Positions 1-6,042 of a stretch of 7,732 nt of DNA are shown here, piece by piece (positions within the stretch are counted from its first letter, which is position 1; every line of letters starts with the position of its first letter). The stretch is from Proteobacteria bacterium UBA1847. Its GTDB lineage: Bacteria; Pseudomonadota; Gammaproteobacteria; Steroidobacterales; Woeseiaceae. The translations under genes were made by a program, and so were the position numbers. The notes beneath the pieces were generated by a model. It was not told where the DNA came from. It made no database searches and was given only the letters and a program-made list of their open reading frames with translations. The stretch spans positions 1 through 7,732 of the forward strand of contig DDIP01000242.1 in assembly GCA_002338605.1 (NCBI GenBank), written 5' to 3'.

Positions 1-1
1 T

Positions 2-154
2 CTCGTCAGTGCCGGGGCGAATGAAATGGCAGTCGCCGTGACGCATCTGATGATTCAGTTCGAGCCGGCGATCCGCAACGCAGGAGCGGGCGGATCATCG
101 GAGATCGATCTGTCGGTGGATGCCCACCGGCCGAGGTGGGCACTGCATCTTTGA
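2..154 (+). CDS. C-terminal end of an unidentified protein (partial, 5' cut by window)
   Basis: An open frame enters from the left edge and stops with TGA at 152-154, giving about 50 residues that end in PRWALHL. I do not recognise the family. The visible tail is mixed alpha/beta-looking, with no membrane segment and no known motif. GC-rich third positions match the next gene. The next start (226, or 187) follows within 71 bases and no hairpin-plus-T-run separates them, so the two are probably co-transcribed. The main doubt is that so short a fragment could be a chance frame; its fit to the left edge, its codon use and its same-strand position next to a real gene support it. Confidence 0.5.
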   Translation, partial: LVSAGANEMAVAVTHLMIQFEPAIRNAGAGGSSEIDLSVDAHRPRWALHL

Positions 155-215
155 GCTTCAGTACCCGGGCTGATGCGAGATGGTAGATGGCCTCGGGAAA
201 TCAATACCGCTATGT

Positions 216-219
216 GGAG
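216..219 (+). promoter_or_regulatory. Ribosome binding site deciding the start of the HEAT-like gene
   Basis: GGAG lies six bases before the ATG at 226. The alternative in-frame ATG at 187 has no comparable Shine-Dalgarno sequence. The protein beginning at 226 also has a more natural N-terminus (MGWFSKLFGF). Confidence 0.55.
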
Positions 220-225
220 TTGGGA

Positions 226-2127
226 ATGGGCTGGTTTTCGAAGTTGTTCGGTTTCGTAGCAAACACCGCCGAGGCCGGATTCGGCCCGGATTTTGCGTCG
301 AGGGCCAATGCGATCAACAAGCGCGTCAACCGGATTCGGTCGATGGACACGGATGCCCTCAGGTCTCTGTGTGTGGAAGAGACGGAAATCTGGACGGCGC
401 TGCTGTGTTACTCGGAGTTGGTAACGAAGCACACCGAGACGTTTGATAACGAAACTCTGGTTCGAGTTTGGAATGAGCTCGCACAGCTTGATCCGCCAGC
501 GTTTGATACTGAGAGATGTCGTTTCGACCCGGAAATATACTTCGCCGTCAGGGAGCACCTGGAAGGTCATGCGCTCTATCAGGCTGCATCGAATATCGAT
601 CACCTGCAGCTGCACGACTACCTGCTCTGCGCAGGCGACGAGGACTACTTCCTGCATATAGAACCGTTCCTGACGCTGGGTGGAGATCGGCAACGCTTGA
701 AGGGACTCCTGTTCTCTCGTCTCGAACACGCACCGGAAGACGAGTATTCAATCGTCCCTGCAGACGAGTTGTGGCGCCTCATGGAAGAGCAGGATGATCA
801 GCCGGCCATATCGCGAGACATACTGCAATATGTTCGCGTCGTCGGAGATCGGGAGGAATATCTGGCGAAAAGGCTCTTGGGGAAGCTGTCCGATCACAGG
901 CGGGCAAGCTGCACGGCGTCCTGGTTTCGCCAGGAGGCCGCCCCGCAGCTGTGGAGCGCGCTGATCCATCAGTCCGCTGCCGTCGAGGACTACGACTCGG
1001 TCGTCTCTACTTCCGTGAACTATATGGACCGCGTCTTGATGGATGTATCCGCAGCACCCCAGGCGCTTCAGGCCGGAGTCGATTTTGGAAATTTGACGCT
1101 CTACGAATCCGAGGTGGGGGTAATGACGATGCGTGGCGTCACGCCCGACCCGATAATGGCGTCAGACCGAAAATGGTACGAGAATTTCAAGCCCTCCCAG
1201 GAGATGGGTACCGGGGACGAGCATAGCGTTTTTGTTGCCGGCAAGACGCTCATCGAATACCTGTCGAAAGACTGGGAAGAGTGTCGCTACGGCCTGGTGT
1301 TCCCCATCGTGCCGACGGATCCCTATTTCGCGATTCTGCTGAAGTGCCTGGGCCGCGAGAATCCTCAGGTCCGCCTCAACGCCATACGCGTGCTCATCGA
1401 GCTTGCGAAGGCTGGTCTCTTCGCGCCGACTGACCCGGGTACGACCAACCGGTACGACCTCTTCGATAACGCTATGGCCGAGCGCGTCGAAGGACCGTTG
1501 GCCAACCTGGCGACTAACGGCCAAACCGAGATCCGCCGGGCTGCGTTGTACGCCGCCCGGTTCTTCCCCTCACCGAAGCTCGCGAACGCCGTCGCCGCGT
1601 CACTTTCCTGGACCGACAGCATCGGCAGCGGCTTTGCCGTCGAGACGGCTGCACGGTGGATCGTTGCGGGCCGTACAGAGTTTCACAACGCAGACGTGCT
1701 TGCGGCTCTGGTTGATGCACTCGCAAACTGGGAGGCTGGTCCCCACGCGCTTGATGCGCTACTTGCGATGGGCTGGGAACCGCACAACGATCGGGAGCGC
1801 ATTCGCCACGCAGGGGCGCGGCGCTCGCGACAGGACCTGGAGGCCGACCGGGCACTCACCGACGCAGTGCTTTTGCATGATCTTCATGATCGGACCTATG
1901 CGCCCGTCCAGAGCGCCGTCTGGCTCTTCGTTGGTCTCGGCGATCCCAACATCATTCCACAACTCGTCTCGGCCCTCAGGGCGTCTGGCACGAAGGTCAT
2001 GGCCGAGGCCTTTTTGAATTGCGGCAATCAGGACCTGTACGACGCGGCTTCCGATTGGGCTTCGCGTCGAGGCTACGAGATCGAGTCGGGTAGTGGGGCA
2101 CATCCGATCGGCTGGGGCGCACTATAG
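226..2127 (+). CDS. HEAT-repeat-like alpha-solenoid protein, 633 aa
   Basis: A large, probably cytoplasmic, all-helical protein without signal peptide or membrane helix. Three C-terminal stretches look like HEAT/armadillo units. Residues about 363-400 contain the helix pair NPQVRLNAIRVLIELAKAG. Residues about 422-462 contain EIRRAALYAARFF. Residues about 564-620 contain GDPNIIPQLVSAL and end in a helix with AASDWASRRGYEI, a typical closing repeat of bacterial HEAT proteins. The N-terminal 350 residues are helix-rich, acidic and not assignable by me. HEAT solenoids usually act as protein-protein scaffolds; the partner and pathway here are unknown. I place the start at 226 because of the GGAG; an in-frame ATG at 187 would add 13 residues. 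The TAG stop (2125-2127) coincides with the junction to an IS30 remnant, so the last residues may have been altered, although GWG near the end looks like a natural C-terminus. It probably forms an operon with the gene ending at 154. Confidence 0.75.
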   Translation: MGWFSKLFGFVANTAEAGFGPDFASRANAINKRVNRIRSMDTDALRSLCVEETEIWTALLCYSELVTKHTETFDNETLVRVWNELAQLDPPAFDTERCRFDPEIYFAVREHLEGHALYQAASNIDHLQLHDYLLCAGDEDYFLHIEPFLTLGGDRQRLKGLLFSRLEHAPEDEYSIVPADELWRLMEEQDDQPAISRDILQYVRVVGDREEYLAKRLLGKLSDHRRASCTASWFRQEAAPQLWSALIHQSAAVEDYDSVVSTSVNYMDRVLMDVSAAPQALQAGVDFGNLTLYESEVGVMTMRGVTPDPIMASDRKWYENFKPSQEMGTGDEHSVFVAGKTLIEYLSKDWEECRYGLVFPIVPTDPYFAILLKCLGRENPQVRLNAIRVLIELAKAGLFAPTDPGTTNRYDLFDNAMAERVEGPLANLATNGQTEIRRAALYAARFFPSPKLANAVAASLSWTDSIGSGFAVETAARWIVAGRTEFHNADVLAALVDALANWEAGPHALDALLAMGWEPHNDRERIRHAGARRSRQDLEADRALTDAVLLHDLHDRTYAPVQSAVWLFVGLGDPNIIPQLVSALRASGTKVMAEAFLNCGNQDLYDAASDWASRRGYEIESGSGAHPIGWGAL

Positions 2128-2202
2128 CTCGCCTTTTTGCCAGCGCTCCCACATTAACGCTTTCTGCTTATCTGAGTAGTAGATCCTCGGTCGTTGTTTC
2201 AT
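2122..2202 (-). pseudogene. N-terminal remnant of an IS30-family transposase
   Basis: Read on the minus strand from ATG at 2202, the frame gives MKQRPRIYYSDKQKALMWER followed by WQKGEL and a stop. From memory this matches the start of IS30-family transposases, which begin MKQRPRIYY and continue to a WERWKxG segment and then a helix-turn-helix. Only about 25 of the usual 330-plus residues remain. The homology stops after the GE residues (2128), exactly where the neighbouring HEAT-like gene ends. An AGGAG lies nine bases before the ATG; an upstream in-frame ATG at 2211 sits directly on that AGGAG and is less likely. The fragment cannot encode an active transposase. It marks an insertion followed by deletion or recombination. 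Confidence 0.75.
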
Positions 2203-2260
2203 CTTCAACATCTCCTCTTTCTGAGCTAGAGTTTAGATGTTGCATTGACCGGTTGAATCC
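2128..2260 (-). mobile_element. IS30-family element, 5' end only (truncated)
   Basis: This is the start-side end of the insertion sequence: the first codons of the transposase (2128-2202), its ribosome binding site, a leader, and an AT-rich outer part reading GTTGCATTGACCGGTTGAATC on the plus strand (2239-2259), which I take as the terminal inverted repeat region. The exact outer boundary is an estimate. The other end and the rest of the transposase are absent, and no matching inverted repeat was seen elsewhere in the window, so it is a solo end. Confidence 0.6.
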
Positions 2261-2283
2261 GCACTGAAAAGCGGTCATTCGAA

Positions 2284-2336
2284 CGGCAAGTTTTGGCAGG
2301 TGCTGCCGCTCAGCACCAGTGGGCAAAAAGGGTCAG
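2284..2336 (+). repeat. Bipartite repeat, copy 1
   Basis: CGGCAAGTTTTGG (2284-2296) and GGGTCAG (2330-2336) recur with exactly the same 33-base spacing at 5486-5538. The spacer is largely different apart from an A-run just before the 7-mer. The pattern suggests two diverged copies of one element end or recombination site. Function unknown. Confidence 0.5.
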
Positions 2337-2575
2337 GAGCTACCGCTAGTGACTGTCTCCTTCACGCACGCACACAATACCTGCCACTGTTGACTGGTTG
2401 ATGTGAAATTTTCGAAATATCCTCGTGTTGAGGGACAGCAGTATCGTCCAATTCGGCGAGAAGCCCGTGAATTCCTTCCAGATGAGTTCCAGTAGAATTA
2501 TCTTGTCGTTTATTAGCCAAACTACAATCAATATTGAAAATCCTGTACGCTGTTTGTTGCGCAAAAAATAACAAT

Positions 2576-2581
2576 GAGGGG
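2576..2581 (+). promoter_or_regulatory. Ribosome binding site of the lipoprotein gene
   Basis: GAGGGG stands eight bases before the ATG at 2590. It supports that start even though it gives a rather long 19-residue stretch before the hydrophobic part of the signal peptide. Confidence 0.55.
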
Positions 2582-2589
2582 CCAACGGA

Positions 2590-3753
2590 ATGCATTCAAT
2601 TGTCAGCGATGAATCCTTGATTCGGTGGGTTTGCAGATACTCTAAGGGTGCCTCAATCGCAATCTGTTCTACTCTTATCTTATCTCTCGCTGCATGCAGT
2701 ACAGCGACTACAAATTGGGACTCTATTCGCCCAACTTTCGTGTCCGGCGACAGGCAATGGACTGCGTTGAAGCCAGGCATGACTTCGACGGAATTCGAAA
2801 ACGCGATGTCCGCAAATGGGTATGAAGTTCATACCGGCTGGTCGGCCCGGCGGGATTCCGGTGTCGATTCAGTTTGGGAAGGATCAATGGCGATGTATTC
2901 TCCATACGCAAAGTACAAGTTTGAGAACGTATCAGGAATATTCAAGCTGCTTTCGTCATCTATCGAATCGAGTTGTACTTTCGCTCCGGATAACGGCGGT
3001 GCTTTTGAGTCAATATTTCCTGAATCGAAAACCCGCACAAAGGAGTTGTTCGCTAATAGCGCGGCGCCCTTGGGTTTTGTTGTGGGCAAGGATTTTCCGG
3101 ACGCCGTCAAGTCAAGGTCATATTGGACACTCAGAGTCTGGCCATCCAGCATTGAAGAAATGCTCAGCGCTCGTTTCGAAGAGGTGGACGGCGGTACGAA
3201 AGTTGTTGTCAATACAGAATCAGATCGATTGGCACTGAAATCACGTGACGTATCATTTGCACGTTCAATTCTGGAGCATATGCATTGTACGAATTCTCTC
3301 TTGAGCGTCGACCGAGTAGAGCCGACTGCTTTCGATCCGGCCTCTGAAATCCACCTGAGTCGTGGCCAGAAGCTCAGCTTGAGCAACTACCGGGTCCTGA
3401 CTTCAGGCGACGTGCTCGGGGGTAAAATAGTGCTCGAATATGTGGTCGCATCAGACGTTGTTAATGATGGGAAAACTGCCATTCGGAGAGGTGCGCCAGC
3501 TTGGGGCGAGGCCATAGTGGTCCACGAGGACGGGGTATCCAACATTCATATCCGTATGACGAAGGTTCAGGCATCCGATGGACGATGGTATGGAGTGACG
3601 CTCGAAAATGATCCACTTATTCTGAAAGCGCCTGAACCTGACGTTCCTGAAGGGCAAGATAAATCGGTAGCAGTTATATCGTCGGCCCATATCGTGTACC
3701 CGATTGGAGCTGTTGTTTCAGCAACAGTCGAATTAGCACTTGACGGAAATTAG
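2590..3753 (+). CDS. Lipoprotein with SmpA-like segment and C-terminal beta-rich domain, 387 aa
   Basis: Predicted Sec-exported lipoprotein. Residues 1-20 carry R12, R16 and K19; a hydrophobic core follows and the lipobox is SLAAC with C36 as the acylated cysteine. S37 after the cysteine, rather than Asp, suggests sorting to the outer membrane. Residues about 57-79 (WTALKPGMTSTEFENAMSAN) resemble the GMT segment of SmpA/OmlA/BamE-type modules. Residues about 252-387 have the pattern of a beta-rich periplasmic domain seen in many proteobacterial envelope proteins: a G-x-x-L-S-L strand, a DVVNDGKTAIRRGAPAWGEA turn, an IRMTKVQASDG strand and a closing IGAVVSATVEL strand. The middle is unassigned. 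It stands alone, with 351 non-coding bases after it and a non-coding region before it. Codon use is more AT-rich than in the HEAT-like gene, suggesting transfer. Lipoprotein status is well supported; the domain assignments are pattern-based and moderate; cellular role unknown. Confidence 0.75.
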   Translation: MHSIVSDESLIRWVCRYSKGASIAICSTLILSLAACSTATTNWDSIRPTFVSGDRQWTALKPGMTSTEFENAMSANGYEVHTGWSARRDSGVDSVWEGSMAMYSPYAKYKFENVSGIFKLLSSSIESSCTFAPDNGGAFESIFPESKTRTKELFANSAAPLGFVVGKDFPDAVKSRSYWTLRVWPSSIEEMLSARFEEVDGGTKVVVNTESDRLALKSRDVSFARSILEHMHCTNSLLSVDRVEPTAFDPASEIHLSRGQKLSLSNYRVLTSGDVLGGKIVLEYVVASDVVNDGKTAIRRGAPAWGEAIVVHEDGVSNIHIRMTKVQASDGRWYGVTLENDPLILKAPEPDVPEGQDKSVAVISSAHIVYPIGAVVSATVELALDGN

Positions 3754-4104
3754 GGCTCTGTCATGTGGCACGACTAAGACGATGCGCAGTCCATCCAAGC
3801 GCAGCGCTAATTGTGGGTCAGCACTCACCTCCGGCCAGGAGTTACCGTTTAGGATCGCGGTAGGCTTACCGAAACCTGCCGCTTGTGGGGCTGACTTCGC
3901 GGGCATGGTCGTTCCAGCGTCTGCTTACGCGTTACAATCAAGGACTGAACCCTTACCAGCCATTCGCAAACGAATCCTGCGAGTGCTGGAATGGCCGTTA
4001 TCTGATGATAGCCCGTGTCTATTCATGGTCGATCGGTCTCTGATCTTGCGAGGCTTAGAAGCCGGTCGAAAAGCTTAACGTAGATTAGCGGTTTGTGATC
4101 GAAA
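3754..4104. other. Non-coding region with possible structured RNA
   Basis: The open frame at 3740-4078 encodes no recognisable protein, is rich in S, R, P and A, and overlaps the lipoprotein stop, so I do not call a gene. The region contains one GGGTCAG motif (3815-3821) and a nested pair of inverted repeats (3907-3996). It may be a degenerate mobile-element remnant or an untranslated RNA. Confidence 0.4.
3907..3996 (+). repeat. Nested inverted repeats, candidate stem-loop RNA
   Basis: GGTCGTTCCAGC (3907-3918) pairs along all 12 positions with GCTGGAATGGCC (3985-3996) if two G-U wobbles are allowed. Inside it, ATTCG (3962-3966) and CGAAT (3971-3975) form a perfect 5-base stem with a four-base CAAA loop. 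The mismatches to a perfect DNA palindrome are both transitions that keep RNA pairing. That is suggestive but not proof, since one sequence gives no covariation. No poly-T follows, so it is not an obvious terminator. Confidence 0.3.
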
Positions 4105-4719
4105 GTGGATGCTAGAGAATTTGATGATAGAACCTGCGAGATGAGAGCAAAGTATAAGAACATCTTATGGCTGGCGACAATGTTGCTAGGTGTGTTTCTT
4201 GCGGTGAATTGGATTTACGGTCGTACACAGCTCTCAGGGTGGATGCCGCTTCCGTTATCGATCATGATTCTCGTTGGTGCTACGTACCAGTCCTTCGAAT
4301 TGATCGGGAAACTCCTTGAACCTTCGAGGATTCTTGCAAGGCAGGTGGCTATCACCTTAATCCTCATGTCCGTAGTAGTGACAGCATCAGCATTGGTGAT
4401 TTTCAATCTGACCAAGCCCCTCGATGTCGGTTCGGTAAATGCAGATGGACCTACAGTACCCGCTGAGGAAATCTCAGCGTCAACTGATTTGGTCATCGAA
4501 GTCAGTATCAACACATACAGTTTTCGTGCAGATGGAGGCGCTGTTGTTGATCTGGATTCGTTGATAGCGAGATGCCAAGAATTGATTACGAGAAGCCCCG
4601 ATCGTCAAGTGGTTATATTCGCAGAGAGCGACGTTCCCTATACACAAATCATAGAAGTCACGAGTGCATTAAGAGACGCAGGGATTAGTGATATCAAATT
4701 TTCGACGGGTACGAATTGA
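4105..4719 (+). CDS. Three-helix inner-membrane protein with ExbD/TolR-like C-terminal domain, 204 aa
   Basis: Three hydrophobic helices are visible at residues about 19-38, 48-67 and 79-101, followed by a soluble domain (about 128-204). This domain ends VPYTQIIEVTSALRDAGI plus SDIKFSTG, closely following the ExbD/TolR periplasmic domain pattern (beta strand, V-x-Y, helix, AGI-x-x-I-x-F). Canonical ExbD/TolR proteins are about 140 residues with one membrane helix whose conserved Asp handles protons for ExbB/TolQ motors. Here there are three helices and no Asp in any of them, and no ExbB/TolQ/MotA gene lies nearby. Active motor function is therefore doubtful; a structural or sensing role is possible. 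The start is uncertain: GTG at 4105 and ATG at 4141 (residue 13) both lack a clear Shine-Dalgarno sequence. The second start would leave a more usual short positive N-terminus before the first helix. AT-rich codon use. Confidence 0.65.
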   Translation: MDAREFDDRTCEMRAKYKNILWLATMLLGVFLAVNWIYGRTQLSGWMPLPLSIMILVGATYQSFELIGKLLEPSRILARQVAITLILMSVVVTASALVIFNLTKPLDVGSVNADGPTVPAEEISASTDLVIEVSINTYSFRADGGAVVDLDSLIARCQELITRSPDRQVVIFAESDVPYTQIIEVTSALRDAGISDIKFSTGTN

Positions 4720-4857
4720 TGAATTGTGCGGCTGCCTGTGGCTGTGAATTCAACCGGTCGAGAGAAAAACTACTGAATAGCTGCGGCTGACCTTGAGGAG
4801 TCATACCGCTGAATATAGGTAGAACAAAAGAAAACGCACCGTGAGACGCATCTGATC

Positions 4858-4881
4858 AGGGTGTCATGCTGATGCCCTTTT
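4858..4881 (+). terminator. Possible rho-independent terminator
   Basis: AGGGTGTCA (4858-4866) pairs with TGATGCCCT (4870-4878) over nine positions including two G-U pairs, with a three-base TGC loop, and is followed by only four Ts (4878-4881). It lies about 140 bases after the ExbD-like gene and before the gene at 4938, so it would separate the two transcripts. The short T-run makes it weak. Confidence 0.35.
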
Positions 4882-4937
4882 CGTTATAAACACGACGGGT
4901 ACCAACGATAGGCAATGATGACTAAGCGAGAGAATGA

Positions 4938-5393
4938 ATGTGGGCCAAGATCAAATCTATCTTCTTTAAGGCGTCAAATGGAGTCGCAAGTGAGGCCGAC
5001 TATGTTTCGAATGACGCCCTCTGGGAGATTCGTGATCCTTCAAGAGTATATGTAGCAGTTGTCATGGAATCTGGCCAAGGCTTTGTTCCAAGATTGGAAA
5101 GCGATAGTGCCTTTCTGCAGCTCAGCGCGGGCCAGGAACTTAGTTTCAAGGAGTTGGGGAGCGCGCAAATATACTGTACCTATGAAATGGGTATGATGCG
5201 AAACAATACGCCTGGGCATGATGAAGACGGTGGTAAAACACCGTTAGCAATTAACTTTCTGAAGAACCGAAAAAGTTTGGCTAGCTGTTCTTGGGGCGAG
5301 CTTAAGATAAAGAAAGATCGGCTTTACGACTTCGATAATCTTCAAGATAAAGACGTAATGGCGGAGGCCATAAAGGCCACGTGGGGAAGCTGA
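4938..5393 (+). CDS. Hypothetical protein, 151 aa
   Basis: I do not recognise this protein. It is a soluble-looking protein without signal peptide or membrane segment. It starts with a basic amphipathic stretch (MWAKIKSIFFKASNG), has a hydrophobic beta-like strand RVYVAVVM (about 36-43), a flexible polar loop NNTPGHDEDGGKT (about 89-101), and a lysine-rich WGELKIKKDRLYDFD strand region (about 119-133). The ATG at 4938 is preceded by a purine-rich AGCGAGAGA, a weak ribosome binding site. It stands alone after a possible terminator, and its composition resembles the other two central genes. The ordered mix of strands and loops and the plausible residue composition argue that it is real. A toxin, immunity or single-gene cargo role is possible but nothing in the sequence shows it. 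Confidence 0.6.
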   Translation: MWAKIKSIFFKASNGVASEADYVSNDALWEIRDPSRVYVAVVMESGQGFVPRLESDSAFLQLSAGQELSFKELGSAQIYCTYEMGMMRNNTPGHDEDGGKTPLAINFLKNRKSLASCSWGELKIKKDRLYDFDNLQDKDVMAEAIKATWGS

Positions 5394-5440
5394 AATACGC
5401 CGAAACTAACTTGGGACATTTGCCGAAATCAGTCACCATT

Positions 5441-5454
5441 GGCTGGGCCCAGCC
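5441..5454. repeat. Perfect 14-bp palindrome
   Basis: GGCTGGGCCCAGCC is a perfect loop-less inverted repeat 47 bases after the stop of the gene ending at 5393. With no loop and no following T-run it is more like a protein-binding or recombination site than a terminator. Confidence 0.5.
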
Positions 5455-5485
5455 TGTCGCGATATCTCGAGGGCAGGCGTTTGAG

Positions 5486-5538
5486 CGGCAAGTTTTGGGA
5501 ATTACAGTCTGGGAGGCCGAGCGCGAAAAACGGGTCAG
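5486..5538 (+). repeat. Bipartite repeat, copy 2
   Basis: CGGCAAGTTTTGG (5486-5498) and GGGTCAG (5532-5538) reproduce copy 1 at 2284-2336 with identical spacing and the same orientation. Together the two copies bracket the lipoprotein, ExbD-like and 151-residue genes. Confidence 0.5.
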
Positions 5539-5565
5539 AATTGAGCGCTCGACATGCCGGTACGA

Positions 5566-6042
5566 TCAATCTTCATCCTCCAGAGCCGACACTTTCCTGT
5601 CCCAAGTAACGTAATTCCATGGGACTACGTTTTCCAAATACGTGATCAGAGGATAAGGCATATCGTCTGCGTCCCGCGTGTTAAGGGCAAGTGACTCAAT
5701 TCGGGATCTCAGCGCGCCATCGTATTCTCTAGGAATAAATGCCCACGGTTGGACTTTCCAAGACTCCGGGATTCCACAGTCTCTAGCCAGGGAACTGCGC
5801 AGGTCTTTCCAGTTCGCATCCCACGCTAGAAGGCGCTTAGACAGCCCCGACATGGATTTGGAATATGTTACCTCACAAAGGTAAAGCGATTGCTCGCGGA
5901 CGTTCACAGCCGCGGCATCACAGTACCAATGTCTTCCTTTTTTAGGCTCGTCGAGGTCGAGTTGGATTAAGAGCTCGGAATTAACAAAAGCAGCACGATC
6001 GGCAACGAGATACTCTGTCACCACACCCTGAAAGTAGTCCAT
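5566..6042 (-). CDS. Conserved hypothetical protein, possible PD-(D/E)XK-like nuclease fold, 158 aa
   Basis: It begins MDYFQGVVTEYL with an AAAGG ribosome binding site seven bases upstream. The core HWYCDAAAV (38-46) followed by LYLCEVTYSK (53-62) forms a pattern of two beta strands, with D42 and E57 placed like the acidic pair of PD-(D/E)XK nucleases and E23 in the first helix region. The usual lysine (ExK) is a threonine here (E57-V-T), with K62 five residues on, so catalysis is unproven. Helical WDANW and a PWAFIP segment follow, then a GMP-like DMPYPLITYLENVVPWNY tail (127-144). From memory I associate this overall pattern with a widely distributed uncharacterised proteobacterial protein. 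It stands alone on the minus strand, converging with the gene that ends at 5393. It is complete, with a highly acidic C-terminus (EDED). Function inferred only. Confidence 0.7.
   Translation of the reverse strand: MDYFQGVVTEYLVADRAAFVNSELLIQLDLDEPKKGRHWYCDAAAVNVREQSLYLCEVTYSKSMSGLSKRLLAWDANWKDLRSSLARDCGIPESWKVQPWAFIPREYDGALRSRIESLALNTRDADDMPYPLITYLENVVPWNYVTWDRKVSALEDED

Larger units (their letters stand above)
2261..2589. other. Non-coding, AT-rich region upstream of the lipoprotein gene
   Basis: No convincing gene is visible. The stretch holds one copy of a bipartite repeat (2284-2336), and an AT-rich section (about 2395-2570) with a 10-base perfect palindrome, TCAATATTGA, at 2528-2537, which could be an operator. 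It presumably contains the promoter of the lipoprotein gene. TGTACGCT at 2544-2551 resembles an extended -10 box, but no good -35 box stands at the right distance, so I do not place a promoter. A long minus-strand open frame across 2346-2780 has no recognisable sequence, and much of it runs antisense to the lipoprotein gene. Confidence 0.5.

Noticed and set aside
55..729. 224-codon minus-strand open frame
   Set aside because: It lies antisense to the HEAT-like gene, whose codon pattern and repeats are convincing, and its translation is arginine-rich and featureless.
1403..2017. 204-codon plus-strand open frame
   Set aside because: It is a second frame inside the HEAT-like gene, rich in R, S, P and T as expected for a shadow of GC-rich coding DNA.
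2128..2145. T-run after the HEAT-like gene as a terminator
   Set aside because: There is no GC-rich hairpin before the five Ts, and on the minus strand these bases encode the IS30 transposase lysine codon.
2346..2780. 144-codon minus-strand open frame upstream of and into the lipoprotein gene
   Set aside because: Its first 64 codons are antisense to the lipoprotein gene, there is no ribosome binding site I trust, and the rest shows no known motif.
3740..4078. 112-codon plus-strand open frame
   Set aside because: It overlaps the lipoprotein stop, has low-information composition and no motif, and I see no Shine-Dalgarno sequence.
4073..4220. Integron attC site suggested by GCTTAAC (RYYYAAC-type) and scattered single-gene layout
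   Set aside because: No GTTRRRY partner lies within the usual attC distance, and GTTGAAT near 2252 also lacks an upstream partner. One central gene is in opposite orientation, unlike a cassette array.
4105..4719. Zorya-type defence component because of the ExbD/MotB-like theme
   Set aside because: Zorya needs a MotA-like ZorA with a long coiled tail and an OmpA-like ZorB; neither is present.
5381..5614. 77-codon plus-strand open frame
   Set aside because: It runs through the palindrome and repeat copy 2 and then into the 3' end of the converging gene, and has no protein features.
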